From NCBI GenBank assembly GCA_027483005.1, contig JAIXVN010000161.1, positions 1 to 9,866 of the forward strand: a stretch of DNA of 9,866 nt, read 5' to 3'. Both the position numbers and the translations under genes were made by a program. This DNA is from Verrucomicrobiaceae bacterium. GTDB lineage: Bacteria > Verrucomicrobiota > Verrucomicrobiia > Verrucomicrobiales > Akkermansiaceae. Shown here in pieces: positions 1-5,675 of this stretch; position 1 is the stretch's first letter, and each line of letters begins with the position of its first letter. The notes under the pieces are model-generated. The model had not been told where the DNA came from and made no database searches. It saw nothing but the letters and a program-made list of their open reading frames with translations.

Positions 1-28
1 AAGGGGCGATCGCTTTCACGACCGCCCC
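1..28 (-). terminator. Rho-independent terminator of the TorF-like gene
   Basis: Read on the minus strand, downstream of the stop codon at 75-77, there is a 10-bp stem with a 6-base loop (plus-strand arms 3-12 and 19-28, loop 13-18), followed by TT where the window ends. The pair between positions 9 and 22 is a G-U wobble in minus-strand RNA but an A-C mismatch in plus-strand RNA, which supports action on the minus-strand transcript. The U-tract is cut off by the window edge, so its length cannot be judged. Confidence 0.6.
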
Positions 29-74
29 AGAATGTTGGTGAGGTGCAACTTCAAGGAAGTCGCATTCGCCGGGC

Positions 75-881
75 TTAGAAGCTCACGGCAACCTTCACGC
101 CACCGAAGAACTGGTCGCGCTGCGGGGAGAGCCGAGCTGGAATGCCGAACTTGTTGACGAGCGGGTTGCTGTCAACGTTGTCAAGGGCGGAACCCTGGAA
201 GGAATAGGCAAGGTAGGGCGAGACGGTCACGCTGTCCGAAGCCTTGACGTTGACGGCGACGCTCAGGGTGGTGTGCTGGATCTGTCCTTCTTCGAAGGCA
301 TAGCCAAGGCGGGCACCGGTGACAAGATCGACGCACTCATGGAGCTTGAAGGTCTTGTCGAGGGCGAGCTCGCTGTAGCCATTGTTGTCGCCTTCCACGT
401 CCCAGTAATAGGTCACGGCGCCGTTGATGCCCCAGACGAGCTCACGGCTGAGGCCGACGTAGAGCTCAGCGAAGTCGTCGATCAGACGGACATCATTGCC
501 GAGGATCTGCACGTCGGTGCCGAGGAACTGGTAACGGATGTAGCCAACGTATGCGGTGGCGAATCCGAAGTCCTTGGAGGCTTCGGCGTAGATGTCGAGT
601 TCATCGTAGCCATCTGGAAGCTGGACCGGGCCGGCGTTGCCGACGTGACCATCCTGAACGGAGGCGTACCAGAGGCCGCCGCTGAGGTCGATGCCGTTCC
701 ACTGAGTGGAGATGTCGGCACCAGCCTCGACCATGTCCTGACCACGGTCAAAACCGCGGAAGATGTAGTCGGTGTTGTAGCCGAGTTGAAGTTGACCTTC
801 GATTTCTGCCGAGGCATTGCCGGCCACAAGGGCGGAGGCAGCGGCCAGGGCGCCAATGGTTTTGCTGTAGTTGCGAATCAT
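75..881 (-). CDS. TorF-like putative outer-membrane porin
   Basis: Predicted outer-membrane beta-barrel of 268 residues. The chosen start (ATG at 881) gives a clean signal peptide (residues 1-25, cleavage after GNASA). In-frame starts further upstream (926, 950) would put a charged stretch in front of it. The mature N-terminus carries LGYNTDYIFRGFDRGQ, which resembles the G-Y-x-S/T-D-Y-x-F-R-G motif of the TorF family (Gcw_chp, TIGR02001). Alternating aromatic/polar strands follow, such as YAEASKDFGFATAYVGYIRY, and the protein ends VKVAVSF with the terminal Phe typical of BAM-inserted barrels. The family's substrate is not known. From memory, TorF-family genes often neighbour glnK-amt in proteobacteria, and here the gene is divergent from amt, so a role in passing small nitrogen compounds across the outer membrane is inferred. 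It could instead be another small barrel family. No Shine-Dalgarno sequence is evident. Confidence 0.75.
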   Translation of the reverse strand: MIRNYSKTIGALAAASALVAGNASAEIEGQLQLGYNTDYIFRGFDRGQDMVEAGADISTQWNGIDLSGGLWYASVQDGHVGNAGPVQLPDGYDELDIYAEASKDFGFATAYVGYIRYQFLGTDVQILGNDVRLIDDFAELYVGLSRELVWGINGAVTYYWDVEGDNNGYSELALDKTFKLHECVDLVTGARLGYAFEEGQIQHTTLSVAVNVKASDSVTVSPYLAYSFQGSALDNVDSNPLVNKFGIPARLSPQRDQFFGGVKVAVSF

Positions 882-1056
882 GGTTTCTGTGTTTGGTTGC
901 TGCTGCTTTTCCTTACCGGACCGCATGACGGCTTTGGGGAAAGGCAGCACGAGCTCGAAATCCCGCGTGCTGAAGGCCTGCGAGAACGAACCTTTCGGAA
1001 AGTTTCTAACCTTGCTTAAGGGTTCTGTCCAGCAGGGATTCAGCAGCGGTCAGTCT

Positions 1057-1078
1057 GCTCTCTTGGGGATTAGAGAGC
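1057..1078. promoter_or_regulatory. Inverted repeat, candidate activator site 1
   Basis: Perfect 7-bp arms GCTCTCT (1057-1063) and AGAGAGC (1072-1078) enclose 8 bases. The centre lies about 135 bases upstream of the transcription start predicted from the sigma-54 promoter, within the usual range for enhancer-binding proteins. It does not match the enterobacterial NtrC consensus. It could also be a hairpin in RNA. Confidence 0.35.
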
Positions 1079-1085
1079 GCGGCGG

Positions 1086-1100
1086 ATTCTTGACAAGAAT
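1086..1100. promoter_or_regulatory. Inverted repeat, candidate activator site 2
   Basis: ATTCTTGACAAGAAT is a perfect interrupted palindrome with 7-bp arms around a single central A. Its centre is about 110 bases upstream of the predicted amt transcription start, a typical distance for an activator of a sigma-54 promoter. Which protein binds it is unknown; an NtrC-like regulator is an inference from position and from the downstream gene. Confidence 0.4.
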
Positions 1101-1175
1101 GAAACGGAGGATTTTTCCGGCCGGAAGTGGGTTTCCCAACCAAATGGAGGGGGCGGAAATCAGAGCAATTTGATG

Positions 1176-1192
1176 TTGGCACGGCGCTTGCT
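1176..1192 (+). promoter_or_regulatory. Sigma-54 (RpoN) -24/-12 promoter of amt
   Basis: TTGGCACGGCGCTTGCT matches the published sigma-54 consensus YTGGCACGRNNNTTGCW at every defined position, with the GG (1178-1179) and GC (1190-1191) doublets correctly spaced. Transcription would start near 1202-1204, giving amt a leader of about 63 bases. This also rules out amt starts at 1170 or 1173, which lie upstream of the transcript. Nitrogen-limitation control of ammonium transporters through sigma-54 and NtrC is well established in other bacteria; its operation here is inferred. Confidence 0.85.
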
Positions 1193-1265
1193 TTTAGGTG
1201 CATGCCGCTGCGTGGCCATGGAAGCCCGCGGTCAATGGCGAACCATCCGACCCAACCTGACCATC

Positions 1266-2816
1266 ATGATTCGAACACACTTCCGAAAATTGTCGGCAGT
1301 CCTGGCCGCTGCGATTGCGCTCGCGGCCATCCCACTGGCCAATTCCGCATACGCCCAGGAGGCCCCGGCTCCCGCACCGGCTGCGGAAGCGCCGGCTGAG
1401 CCAGCTGAGGCTCCAGCCGAGCCCACACCTGCCGACGTGGCAAAGGACACGCTGGCCTACTTCAACAACGTGGCACCGACCGGGCCGCTGACTGGGCTTC
1501 CTGGTCCGGGGCACAACGGTTTCCTCATGGTCTGTGCGGCTTTGGTTCTTTTCATGACGCTGCCCGGTCTCGCTCTTTTCTACGGTGGCCTGGTTCGTCA
1601 CAAGAACGTTCTCTCCGTCATGGCTCAGTGTCTGGGCCTGGCAGGGATGGTGTCGATCATGTGGTACCTCTTCGGCTACTCAATGGTCTTTGGCGAGCAC
1701 CCTGCAGAGGGCGCTCCGACCTGGGCCGGAATTTTCGGTGACTTCGGAAAGTATGCCTTCCTCAAGGATGTTGGAGGCGCTCCCAACGTCAACTACACCG
1801 CCTGGCCCTCCCACAGCACGTTTGCCATGTATCAGCTGATGTTTGCGATCATCACGCCAGCCCTGATCATCGGTGCCATCGCTGAGAGAATGAAGTTTGC
1901 CGCCATCATGGTCTTCTGCGCGATCTGGATGGTCGCGGTTTACTTCCCGATGGCCCACATGGTTTGGGGTTTCGACGGTCTCTTCAATGGCGTCTGGAAT
2001 GGCGGCGCGAAGATCCCAAGCATCGACTTCGCTGGCGGAACCGTGGTTCACATGACCTCAGGCTGGTCCGCCCTGGTGCTCTGCCTTCTCCTCGGAAAGC
2101 GTCGCGGTTTCGGCAAGGTGCCGATGCAGCCTCACAGCCTTGTTCTTTGCATGGTCGGCACCGGAATGCTCTGGGTCGGCTGGTATGGATTCAACGCCGG
2201 CTCGGCGCTTGCCGCTGACGGCTTGGCTTCCCAGGCCTTCATGACCACCACCCTTGCCGCCGCAGTTGCCGCCTTCACGTGGGGCCTTATCGAGAGGCTC
2301 TTCAAGGGCAAGGTCAGCGTTCTTGGTCTCTGCTCGGGTGCCGTGGCCGGTCTCGTGGTGATCACTCCCGGAGCAGGATTCGTGACTGCCAGCTCAGCGG
2401 TCATCATGGGCGTGCTCGCCGCCGTGGTTCCTTATTTCTTCTGCACGGTCGTCAAGTCGAAGCTCGGTTACGACGACTCCCTCGACACCTTCGGCATCCA
2501 CGGCGTTGGTGGCACGCTTGGCGCGATCCTCACGGCCATTTTCGCCAACTGCAAAGTCAATCCGAACCTGGTGAGCGACGCCTACGCCAAGGTGAACGGC
2601 ATGCAAGCCATGTTCAACCTCGAGACTGGCAAGGCATCCGGTGCACTCCTGACGAACCACTTGAAGGTGGTGGTCATCACCATCGTCCTTTCGACGGTTG
2701 CCACCGCCATCATCGGTCTTGTGGTCAAGCTTGTGATCGGTCTCCGCCCAAGCGAAGAAGTTGAAGAGTCTGGCCTTGACCTCGCCGAGCACGGCGAAGG
2801 CGGCTACGAGCACTGA
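1266..2816 (+). CDS. amt: Ammonium transporter, Amt family
   Basis: Inner-membrane ammonium channel of 516 residues. The start at 1266 is chosen because it gives a signal peptide (1-30, cleavage after NSAYA) and lies downstream of the sigma-54 promoter. An Ala/Pro/Glu-rich extracytoplasmic segment (about 31-85) precedes the 11-helix core. The core contains ALFYGGLVRHKNVLS, the Amt signature DFAGGTVVH (conserved pore His 262) and FGIHGVGGTLGA (second pore His 412). These two His are 150 residues apart, exactly as His168 and His318 of E. coli AmtB. Phe in QLMFAIITPAL corresponds to the Phe gate. The cytoplasmic tail reads ESGLDLAEHGEGGYEH and matches the AmtB tail that binds the PII protein GlnK, so PII control is likely although no PII gene is in the window. 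A terminator follows directly. Whether it acts as transporter or also as sensor cannot be told. Confidence 0.97.
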   Translation: MIRTHFRKLSAVLAAAIALAAIPLANSAYAQEAPAPAPAAEAPAEPAEAPAEPTPADVAKDTLAYFNNVAPTGPLTGLPGPGHNGFLMVCAALVLFMTLPGLALFYGGLVRHKNVLSVMAQCLGLAGMVSIMWYLFGYSMVFGEHPAEGAPTWAGIFGDFGKYAFLKDVGGAPNVNYTAWPSHSTFAMYQLMFAIITPALIIGAIAERMKFAAIMVFCAIWMVAVYFPMAHMVWGFDGLFNGVWNGGAKIPSIDFAGGTVVHMTSGWSALVLCLLLGKRRGFGKVPMQPHSLVLCMVGTGMLWVGWYGFNAGSALAADGLASQAFMTTTLAAAVAAFTWGLIERLFKGKVSVLGLCSGAVAGLVVITPGAGFVTASSAVIMGVLAAVVPYFFCTVVKSKLGYDDSLDTFGIHGVGGTLGAILTAIFANCKVNPNLVSDAYAKVNGMQAMFNLETGKASGALLTNHLKVVVITIVLSTVATAIIGLVVKLVIGLRPSEEVEESGLDLAEHGEGGYEH

Positions 2817-2845
2817 TGTGTCTCCTCCCAGCATTCCCTCCCCAG

Positions 2846-2880
2846 GGGCGGCCTGCGCAAGCGGGCCGCCCTTTTCGTTT
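2846..2880 (+). terminator. Rho-independent terminator after amt
   Basis: An 8-bp perfect GC-rich stem (GGGCGGCC at 2846-2853, GGCCGCCC at 2864-2871) extends through a wobble and two more pairs to a GCAA tetraloop (2857-2860). It is followed by TTTTCGTTT (2872-2880). It starts 30 bases after the amt stop codon and argues that the next gene begins downstream of it. Confidence 0.88.
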
Positions 2881-2914
2881 GCATCGGAGGTCGCTTCCCG
2901 CTCCCGTCGCAACC

Positions 2915-3349
2915 GTGCGACCGCTCACCCGCATCCTCACCGTCGCCCTGGTCCTGGTTTCGGCTTTCGCCGTTTGGTCGTGGTGCCGACCCTACGAATG
3001 GAAATCGGATCCGGCTGCCCGCTTCAAGATCCAGCAGGTCCGTGTGATACGGGATCATTCAAACTACTGGGTCGATGTTTTCCTCAAGGGCGATCATCAC
3101 GAGCTTGAAAAGCGGGTTCACCTCGAAAGCGCCGATGGGCGACTTTTGGAACCGGCCGACACCAGATTGTCCGGTGAGAATGGAAAGGGCATCACCGACC
3201 TGTGGTTCCGCTTCTGGCTGGATGCACGCGATTTCAACGGACCATTGAGGCTGAAGCTGAATGACGGTGGCTTGTGGGTCCGGTCCGGTTCCGGCCCGCC
3301 TGTCATGGAGTCGGGCGAAAGCAAGATCCTCAATTCAAATTCCTGGTGA
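2915..3349 (+). CDS. Small membrane-anchored protein, unknown function
   Basis: I do not recognise a named family. With GTG at 2915 as start the protein has 144 residues: a basic N-terminus (MRPLTRIL), one hydrophobic segment (about 6-21) acting as signal anchor or signal peptide, then a soluble part rich in alternating polar/hydrophobic residues (QQVRVIRDHSNYWVDVFLKG, DLWFRFWLDARDF, GPLRLKLNDGGLWVRSG) that looks like a small beta-sandwich outside the membrane. The frame stays open back to an ATG at 2816 that overlaps the amt stop, but that start would place the amt terminator inside the gene, so it is rejected. A GGAGG at 2886-2890 lies 24 bases before GTG, too far for a normal ribosome site. 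The stop is 3 bases before coaX, indicating cotranscription. Confidence 0.7.
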   Translation: MRPLTRILTVALVLVSAFAVWSWCRPYEWKSDPAARFKIQQVRVIRDHSNYWVDVFLKGDHHELEKRVHLESADGRLLEPADTRLSGENGKGITDLWFRFWLDARDFNGPLRLKLNDGGLWVRSGSGPPVMESGESKILNSNSW

Positions 3350-3352
3350 CAG

Positions 3353-4090
3353 ATGTCCTGGCTGCTTGTCGACAACTCCAACACCCGCACGAAGTTCGCC
3401 CTGGGTGACCACTCCGGGCTCCTTGACTGGCGTGGCGTGATCCCGACGCCTGACGTGACCGAAGAATCCCTCTCCGAGCTGCTCGGCCCGCTGGATTTCA
3501 AGGCCTCACTCATCGGCTCGGTCGTCCCCGCCAAATCCGCCATCCTCTCGTCATTTCTTGAAAAAACCGGCCCCGTCCACCGACTCGGAGCCGGGAGCCC
3601 GCTGGGGATCGGCATCGACTACCCGATTCCGGAACAGATCGGAGCCGACCGGCTCGCCAATGCGGTGGGCGTCCTTCACCGTCACGGCTCGCCAGCCATT
3701 GTAATCGACTTCGGCACCGCCGTGACCTTTGACGTCGTGACAAGCGTCCCTGCCTACGCGGGAGGGGTCATCGCGCCGGGACTGGGATCGATGAGCGGCT
3801 ACCTCAGCCGCCGCACCGCCTTGCTGCCGGAGTTCGATCTCGTCGAGCCCGCATCCGCCATCGGGAAATCCACCATCCATGCCATGCAGGCCGGGGCGGT
3901 CTTTGGCTACCGGGGGATGGTCAGGGAAATTCTCGCCAAGCTCACCGCCGAGCTCCCGGGAACGCCCTACATCATCGCCACCGGAGGCGACGCCGCCCTC
4001 ATCGCACGCGGAGTCCCCGAGATCCAGGCCGTGGACCACGATCTTACGCTGGATGGACTCCGATTGGTGGCGGCGCGGGTGTTTGCCTGA
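3353..4090 (+). CDS. coaX: Type III pantothenate kinase
   Basis: Cytoplasmic kinase of 245 residues, the usual CoaX length, that phosphorylates pantothenate with ATP in the first step of coenzyme A synthesis. It belongs to the ASKHA superfamily. Visible motifs: N-terminal phosphate loop LLVDNSNTRTKF (residues 4-15; the family usually has D-x-G-N-T, so Gly is Ser here), GADRLAN (97-103) with Asp99 matching the catalytic Asp of other type III enzymes, DFGTAVTFD (119-127) and GGVIAPG of the pantothenate/cation site, and ATGGDAALI (209-217) for nucleotide binding. Type III enzymes need a monovalent cation (K+ or NH4+) and resist CoA feedback. It is the second gene of a probable operon, 3 bases after the small anchored protein and 42 bases before the ROK kinase. 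No Shine-Dalgarno sequence is visible. Confidence 0.94.
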   Translation: MSWLLVDNSNTRTKFALGDHSGLLDWRGVIPTPDVTEESLSELLGPLDFKASLIGSVVPAKSAILSSFLEKTGPVHRLGAGSPLGIGIDYPIPEQIGADRLANAVGVLHRHGSPAIVIDFGTAVTFDVVTSVPAYAGGVIAPGLGSMSGYLSRRTALLPEFDLVEPASAIGKSTIHAMQAGAVFGYRGMVREILAKLTAELPGTPYIIATGGDAALIARGVPEIQAVDHDLTLDGLRLVAARVFA

Positions 4091-4132
4091 AAAAGGCGTG
4101 CGAATCTCCGCAGGTGCGGGCAGTCTCCGCGC

Positions 4133-5086
4133 ATGTCTGATACCCCGCTTGCCATCGGTGTCGATTTCGGAGGGACCTCCGTGAAAGTCGGCGTCGTTTT
4201 CCGTGGAAATGTGATCGATCACGCGCCGCCGATCGCGACCCAGGACTTTGAGGGTCCGGACGAACTCATTGACGCCATCGTCCGGGTCATCGAGGACCTC
4301 CGTTCCCGGCACACCCAGATCGCGGCCATCGGGGTGGGCATGCCCGGCTTCGTGAATTTCGAAAAAGGCATCGTTTACAATCTCACCAATGTCCGTGGCT
4401 GGGTGGAGATCCCGCTGAAGGCCAGACTGGAGGAAAAGACCGGCCTGCCCGCCGTGATCGAAAACGACGCCAACTGCATGGCTTACGCCGAGTGGAAACG
4501 CGGCTCCGGTCGGGGACTCAACCACCTCGTCTGCCTCACCCTCGGCACCGGCGTCGGCGGCGGCATCATCGCCAACGGCCAGATGATCCGCGGAGCCCGC
4601 CATGGAGCAGGGGAGATCGGTCAGACGTCCATCGACTACCAGGGCCGCGCCGGTCATTACGGCAATCTCGGAGCCCTCGAGGACTACATCGGCAACAACG
4701 AGATCACGGCCAGCGCGTCCCAAGCCTACCACGAAGCCGGTATCCACAAGGCGGCCGACGAATGCACCCCCGCCGCCCTCGCCAGCGCGGCCAACGGCGG
4801 GGATCCCATCGCCCTCAAGCTCTGGGACGGCATCGGTGAAAAGCTCGCCTGCGCCGTCATGAACTGCTGCTGGCTCCTGAATCCCGAAGCCATCATCCTT
4901 GGCGGGGGTGTCGCCCGTGCCGGTGAAGTGCTCTTCGCCCCCTTCACCCGCTACCTCCACGCCCAACTTTCCGGCCCCTTCAAGGACCACCTCATGATCC
5001 TCCCCGCCCGCTTCGGAAACGAAGCCGGCATGATCGGCGCCGCCGCCCTCGCCCTCGAGTCCGCCGGGCACCCCGTCGAGCCGTAA
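4133..5086 (+). CDS. ROK-family sugar kinase without zinc ligands
   Basis: 317 residues, normal for a single-domain ROK kinase with no DNA-binding domain, so an enzyme rather than a ROK repressor. Motifs in order: phosphate loop GVDFGGTSVK (Asp11), GVGMPGFVN, ENDAN (110-114; Asp112 is the expected catalytic base), LGTGVGGGI (137-145), then GEIGQ (160-164) and GHYGNLGALE (174-183), and a late ILGGGVARAG nucleotide motif. In most ROK proteins the GEIG element is followed by His and the next element is C-x-C-G-x-x-G-C-x-E; here these are Gln164, Gly174, Tyr176 and Ala181, so the structural zinc site is lost while Gly177, Gly180 and Glu183 remain. The likely reaction is ATP-dependent phosphorylation of a hexose such as glucose, but the substrate cannot be read from sequence. 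Probably cotranscribed with coaX. Confidence 0.9.
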   Translation: MSDTPLAIGVDFGGTSVKVGVVFRGNVIDHAPPIATQDFEGPDELIDAIVRVIEDLRSRHTQIAAIGVGMPGFVNFEKGIVYNLTNVRGWVEIPLKARLEEKTGLPAVIENDANCMAYAEWKRGSGRGLNHLVCLTLGTGVGGGIIANGQMIRGARHGAGEIGQTSIDYQGRAGHYGNLGALEDYIGNNEITASASQAYHEAGIHKAADECTPAALASAANGGDPIALKLWDGIGEKLACAVMNCCWLLNPEAIILGGGVARAGEVLFAPFTRYLHAQLSGPFKDHLMILPARFGNEAGMIGAAALALESAGHPVEP

Positions 5087-5169
5087 GTTGGCAAGGTTCA
5101 AGGCATCGGGTCGAGGTGGCCTCTTCCCGATCTCCAGGCCCTGACTCTTTGAAAACCGGCCAGACAAGG

Positions 5170-5506
5170 CTAACACCCTCCCGAACCTGCGTTTCCCGGC
5201 AAGACGCTGCGCTTCGGCAGGGGCTGGCCCCGGAGCTTGAATTGTTGCATGGCGCGGCGCTCCAGGTTGTTGGCGGCCTCCTCGGGTCGAGGGCGCCCTC
5301 GTCGGCCATCTTGAGAACGAAGTCCATGAGCGGCTTCCAAGGATCCCTGCCCTTGAGGATGATCGGGAAATCGCGGGGCTCGCCGGCCTGACATTCATCC
5401 TGGCAATGAAGTCGCCCAACCCGGCTTGAGCGCTTCCCTGTTCTCCAAACGAACCGTTGCGAAGCCCATCTGGAATGGCGGCTCGTCTGGCGGGATCCAC
5501 TTTCAT
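5170..5506 (-). pseudogene. Frameshifted minus-strand gene remnant
   Basis: Three successive minus-strand frames join into one plausible protein of about 110 residues if two single-base losses are assumed. Part A (ATG at 5506 to about 5397) reads MKVDPARRAAIPDGL and ends GSAQAGLGDFIAR. Part B (about 5396-5285) reads ECQAGEPRDFPIILKGRDPW, then KPLMDFVLKMADEGALD. Part C (about 5282 to TAG at 5170-5172) reads EEAANNLERRAMQQFKLRGQ. By hand count, third positions are G or C in 31 of 37 codons of part B and 30 of 37 of part C, which is gene-like for this genome; part A is weaker (20 of 36). A GTG at 5545 could extend part A upstream. I do not recognise the family. It could be a decayed gene, an intact gene with sequencing errors, or chance. 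Confidence 0.4.
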
Positions 5507-5539
5507 CGAGATGAAGAGCAGTAGAAGACGCGGAGCACG

Positions 5540-5557
5540 TTTCACCTAATTTCACCT
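5540..5557. repeat. Short direct repeat TTTCACCT x2
   Basis: TTTCACCT occurs at 5540-5547 and 5550-5557, a step of 10 bases, about one helical turn, 119-136 bases upstream of the giant gene's ATG. Such spacing is compatible with a tandem operator site, but no regulator or promoter is identified nearby and chance is possible. Confidence 0.25.
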
Positions 5558-5675
5558 GCTGAGTGTTGTCGGGAATTGGGGAGGGACTGTGAGTCCAGTG
5601 CGATAGATTCAGCCCGGCGCTTCTTTGGAGGTGCTCCCTCGACTTCGCAAGAAACCTTCCGCTCCCAGCAGCCAC

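Larger units (their letters stand above)
882..1265. other. Divergent intergenic regulatory region
   Basis: These 384 bases separate the TorF-like gene from amt. I see no coding sequence with sensible composition. The amt-proximal part holds a sigma-54 promoter and two inverted repeats listed separately, plus a perfect 12-base palindrome TTCCGGCCGGAA at 1115-1126 of unknown meaning. No convincing sigma-70 or sigma-54 promoter was found for the minus-strand gene. A small interrupted repeat (CTTTC-G-GAAAG, about 992-1002) lies on that side. Confidence 0.6.
5087..5675. other. Long spacer without an intact gene
   Basis: These 589 bases lie between the ROK kinase and the giant repeat protein. The middle holds a probable minus-strand gene remnant, listed separately. 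At 5105-5131 there is a hairpin with arms ATCGGG and CCCGAT and an inner AGG/CCT helix, but no T-run follows, so it is at best a weak terminator for the kinase operon. At 5540-5557 an 8-base direct repeat TTTCACCT recurs at a 10-base step. No convincing promoter for the downstream gene was found by eye. Confidence 0.5.

Noticed and set aside
273..1019. Plus-strand open frame of 248 codons opposite the TorF-like gene
   Set aside because: The minus-strand protein has a signal peptide, a family motif and a terminal Phe. The plus-strand product shows nothing comparable and runs through the intergenic region.
1090..1118. TTGACA at 1090-1095 as a sigma-70 -35 box for amt
   Set aside because: At a 17-base spacing the -10 position is TTTTCC (1113-1118), not a usable box. 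The hexamer is part of the palindrome at 1086-1100.
1170..1265. Upstream TTG/ATG starts for amt at 1170 and 1173
   Set aside because: They overlap or precede the sigma-54 promoter and would add 31-32 residues in front of a good signal peptide.
3551..5545. Very long minus-strand open frame (664 codons) opposite coaX and the ROK kinase
   Set aside because: It mirrors two genes with clear family motifs in a GC-rich genome, its translation is low-complexity Gly/Asp/Glu/Arg-rich without recognisable domains, and it is explained by scarcity of stop codons opposite G/C third positions.
5566..5607. Possible sigma-70 promoter for the giant gene (TTGTCG or TTGGGG with GATAGA)
   Set aside because: Spacers are 30 and 20 bases and the -10 box matches only about half of the consensus; too weak to report.
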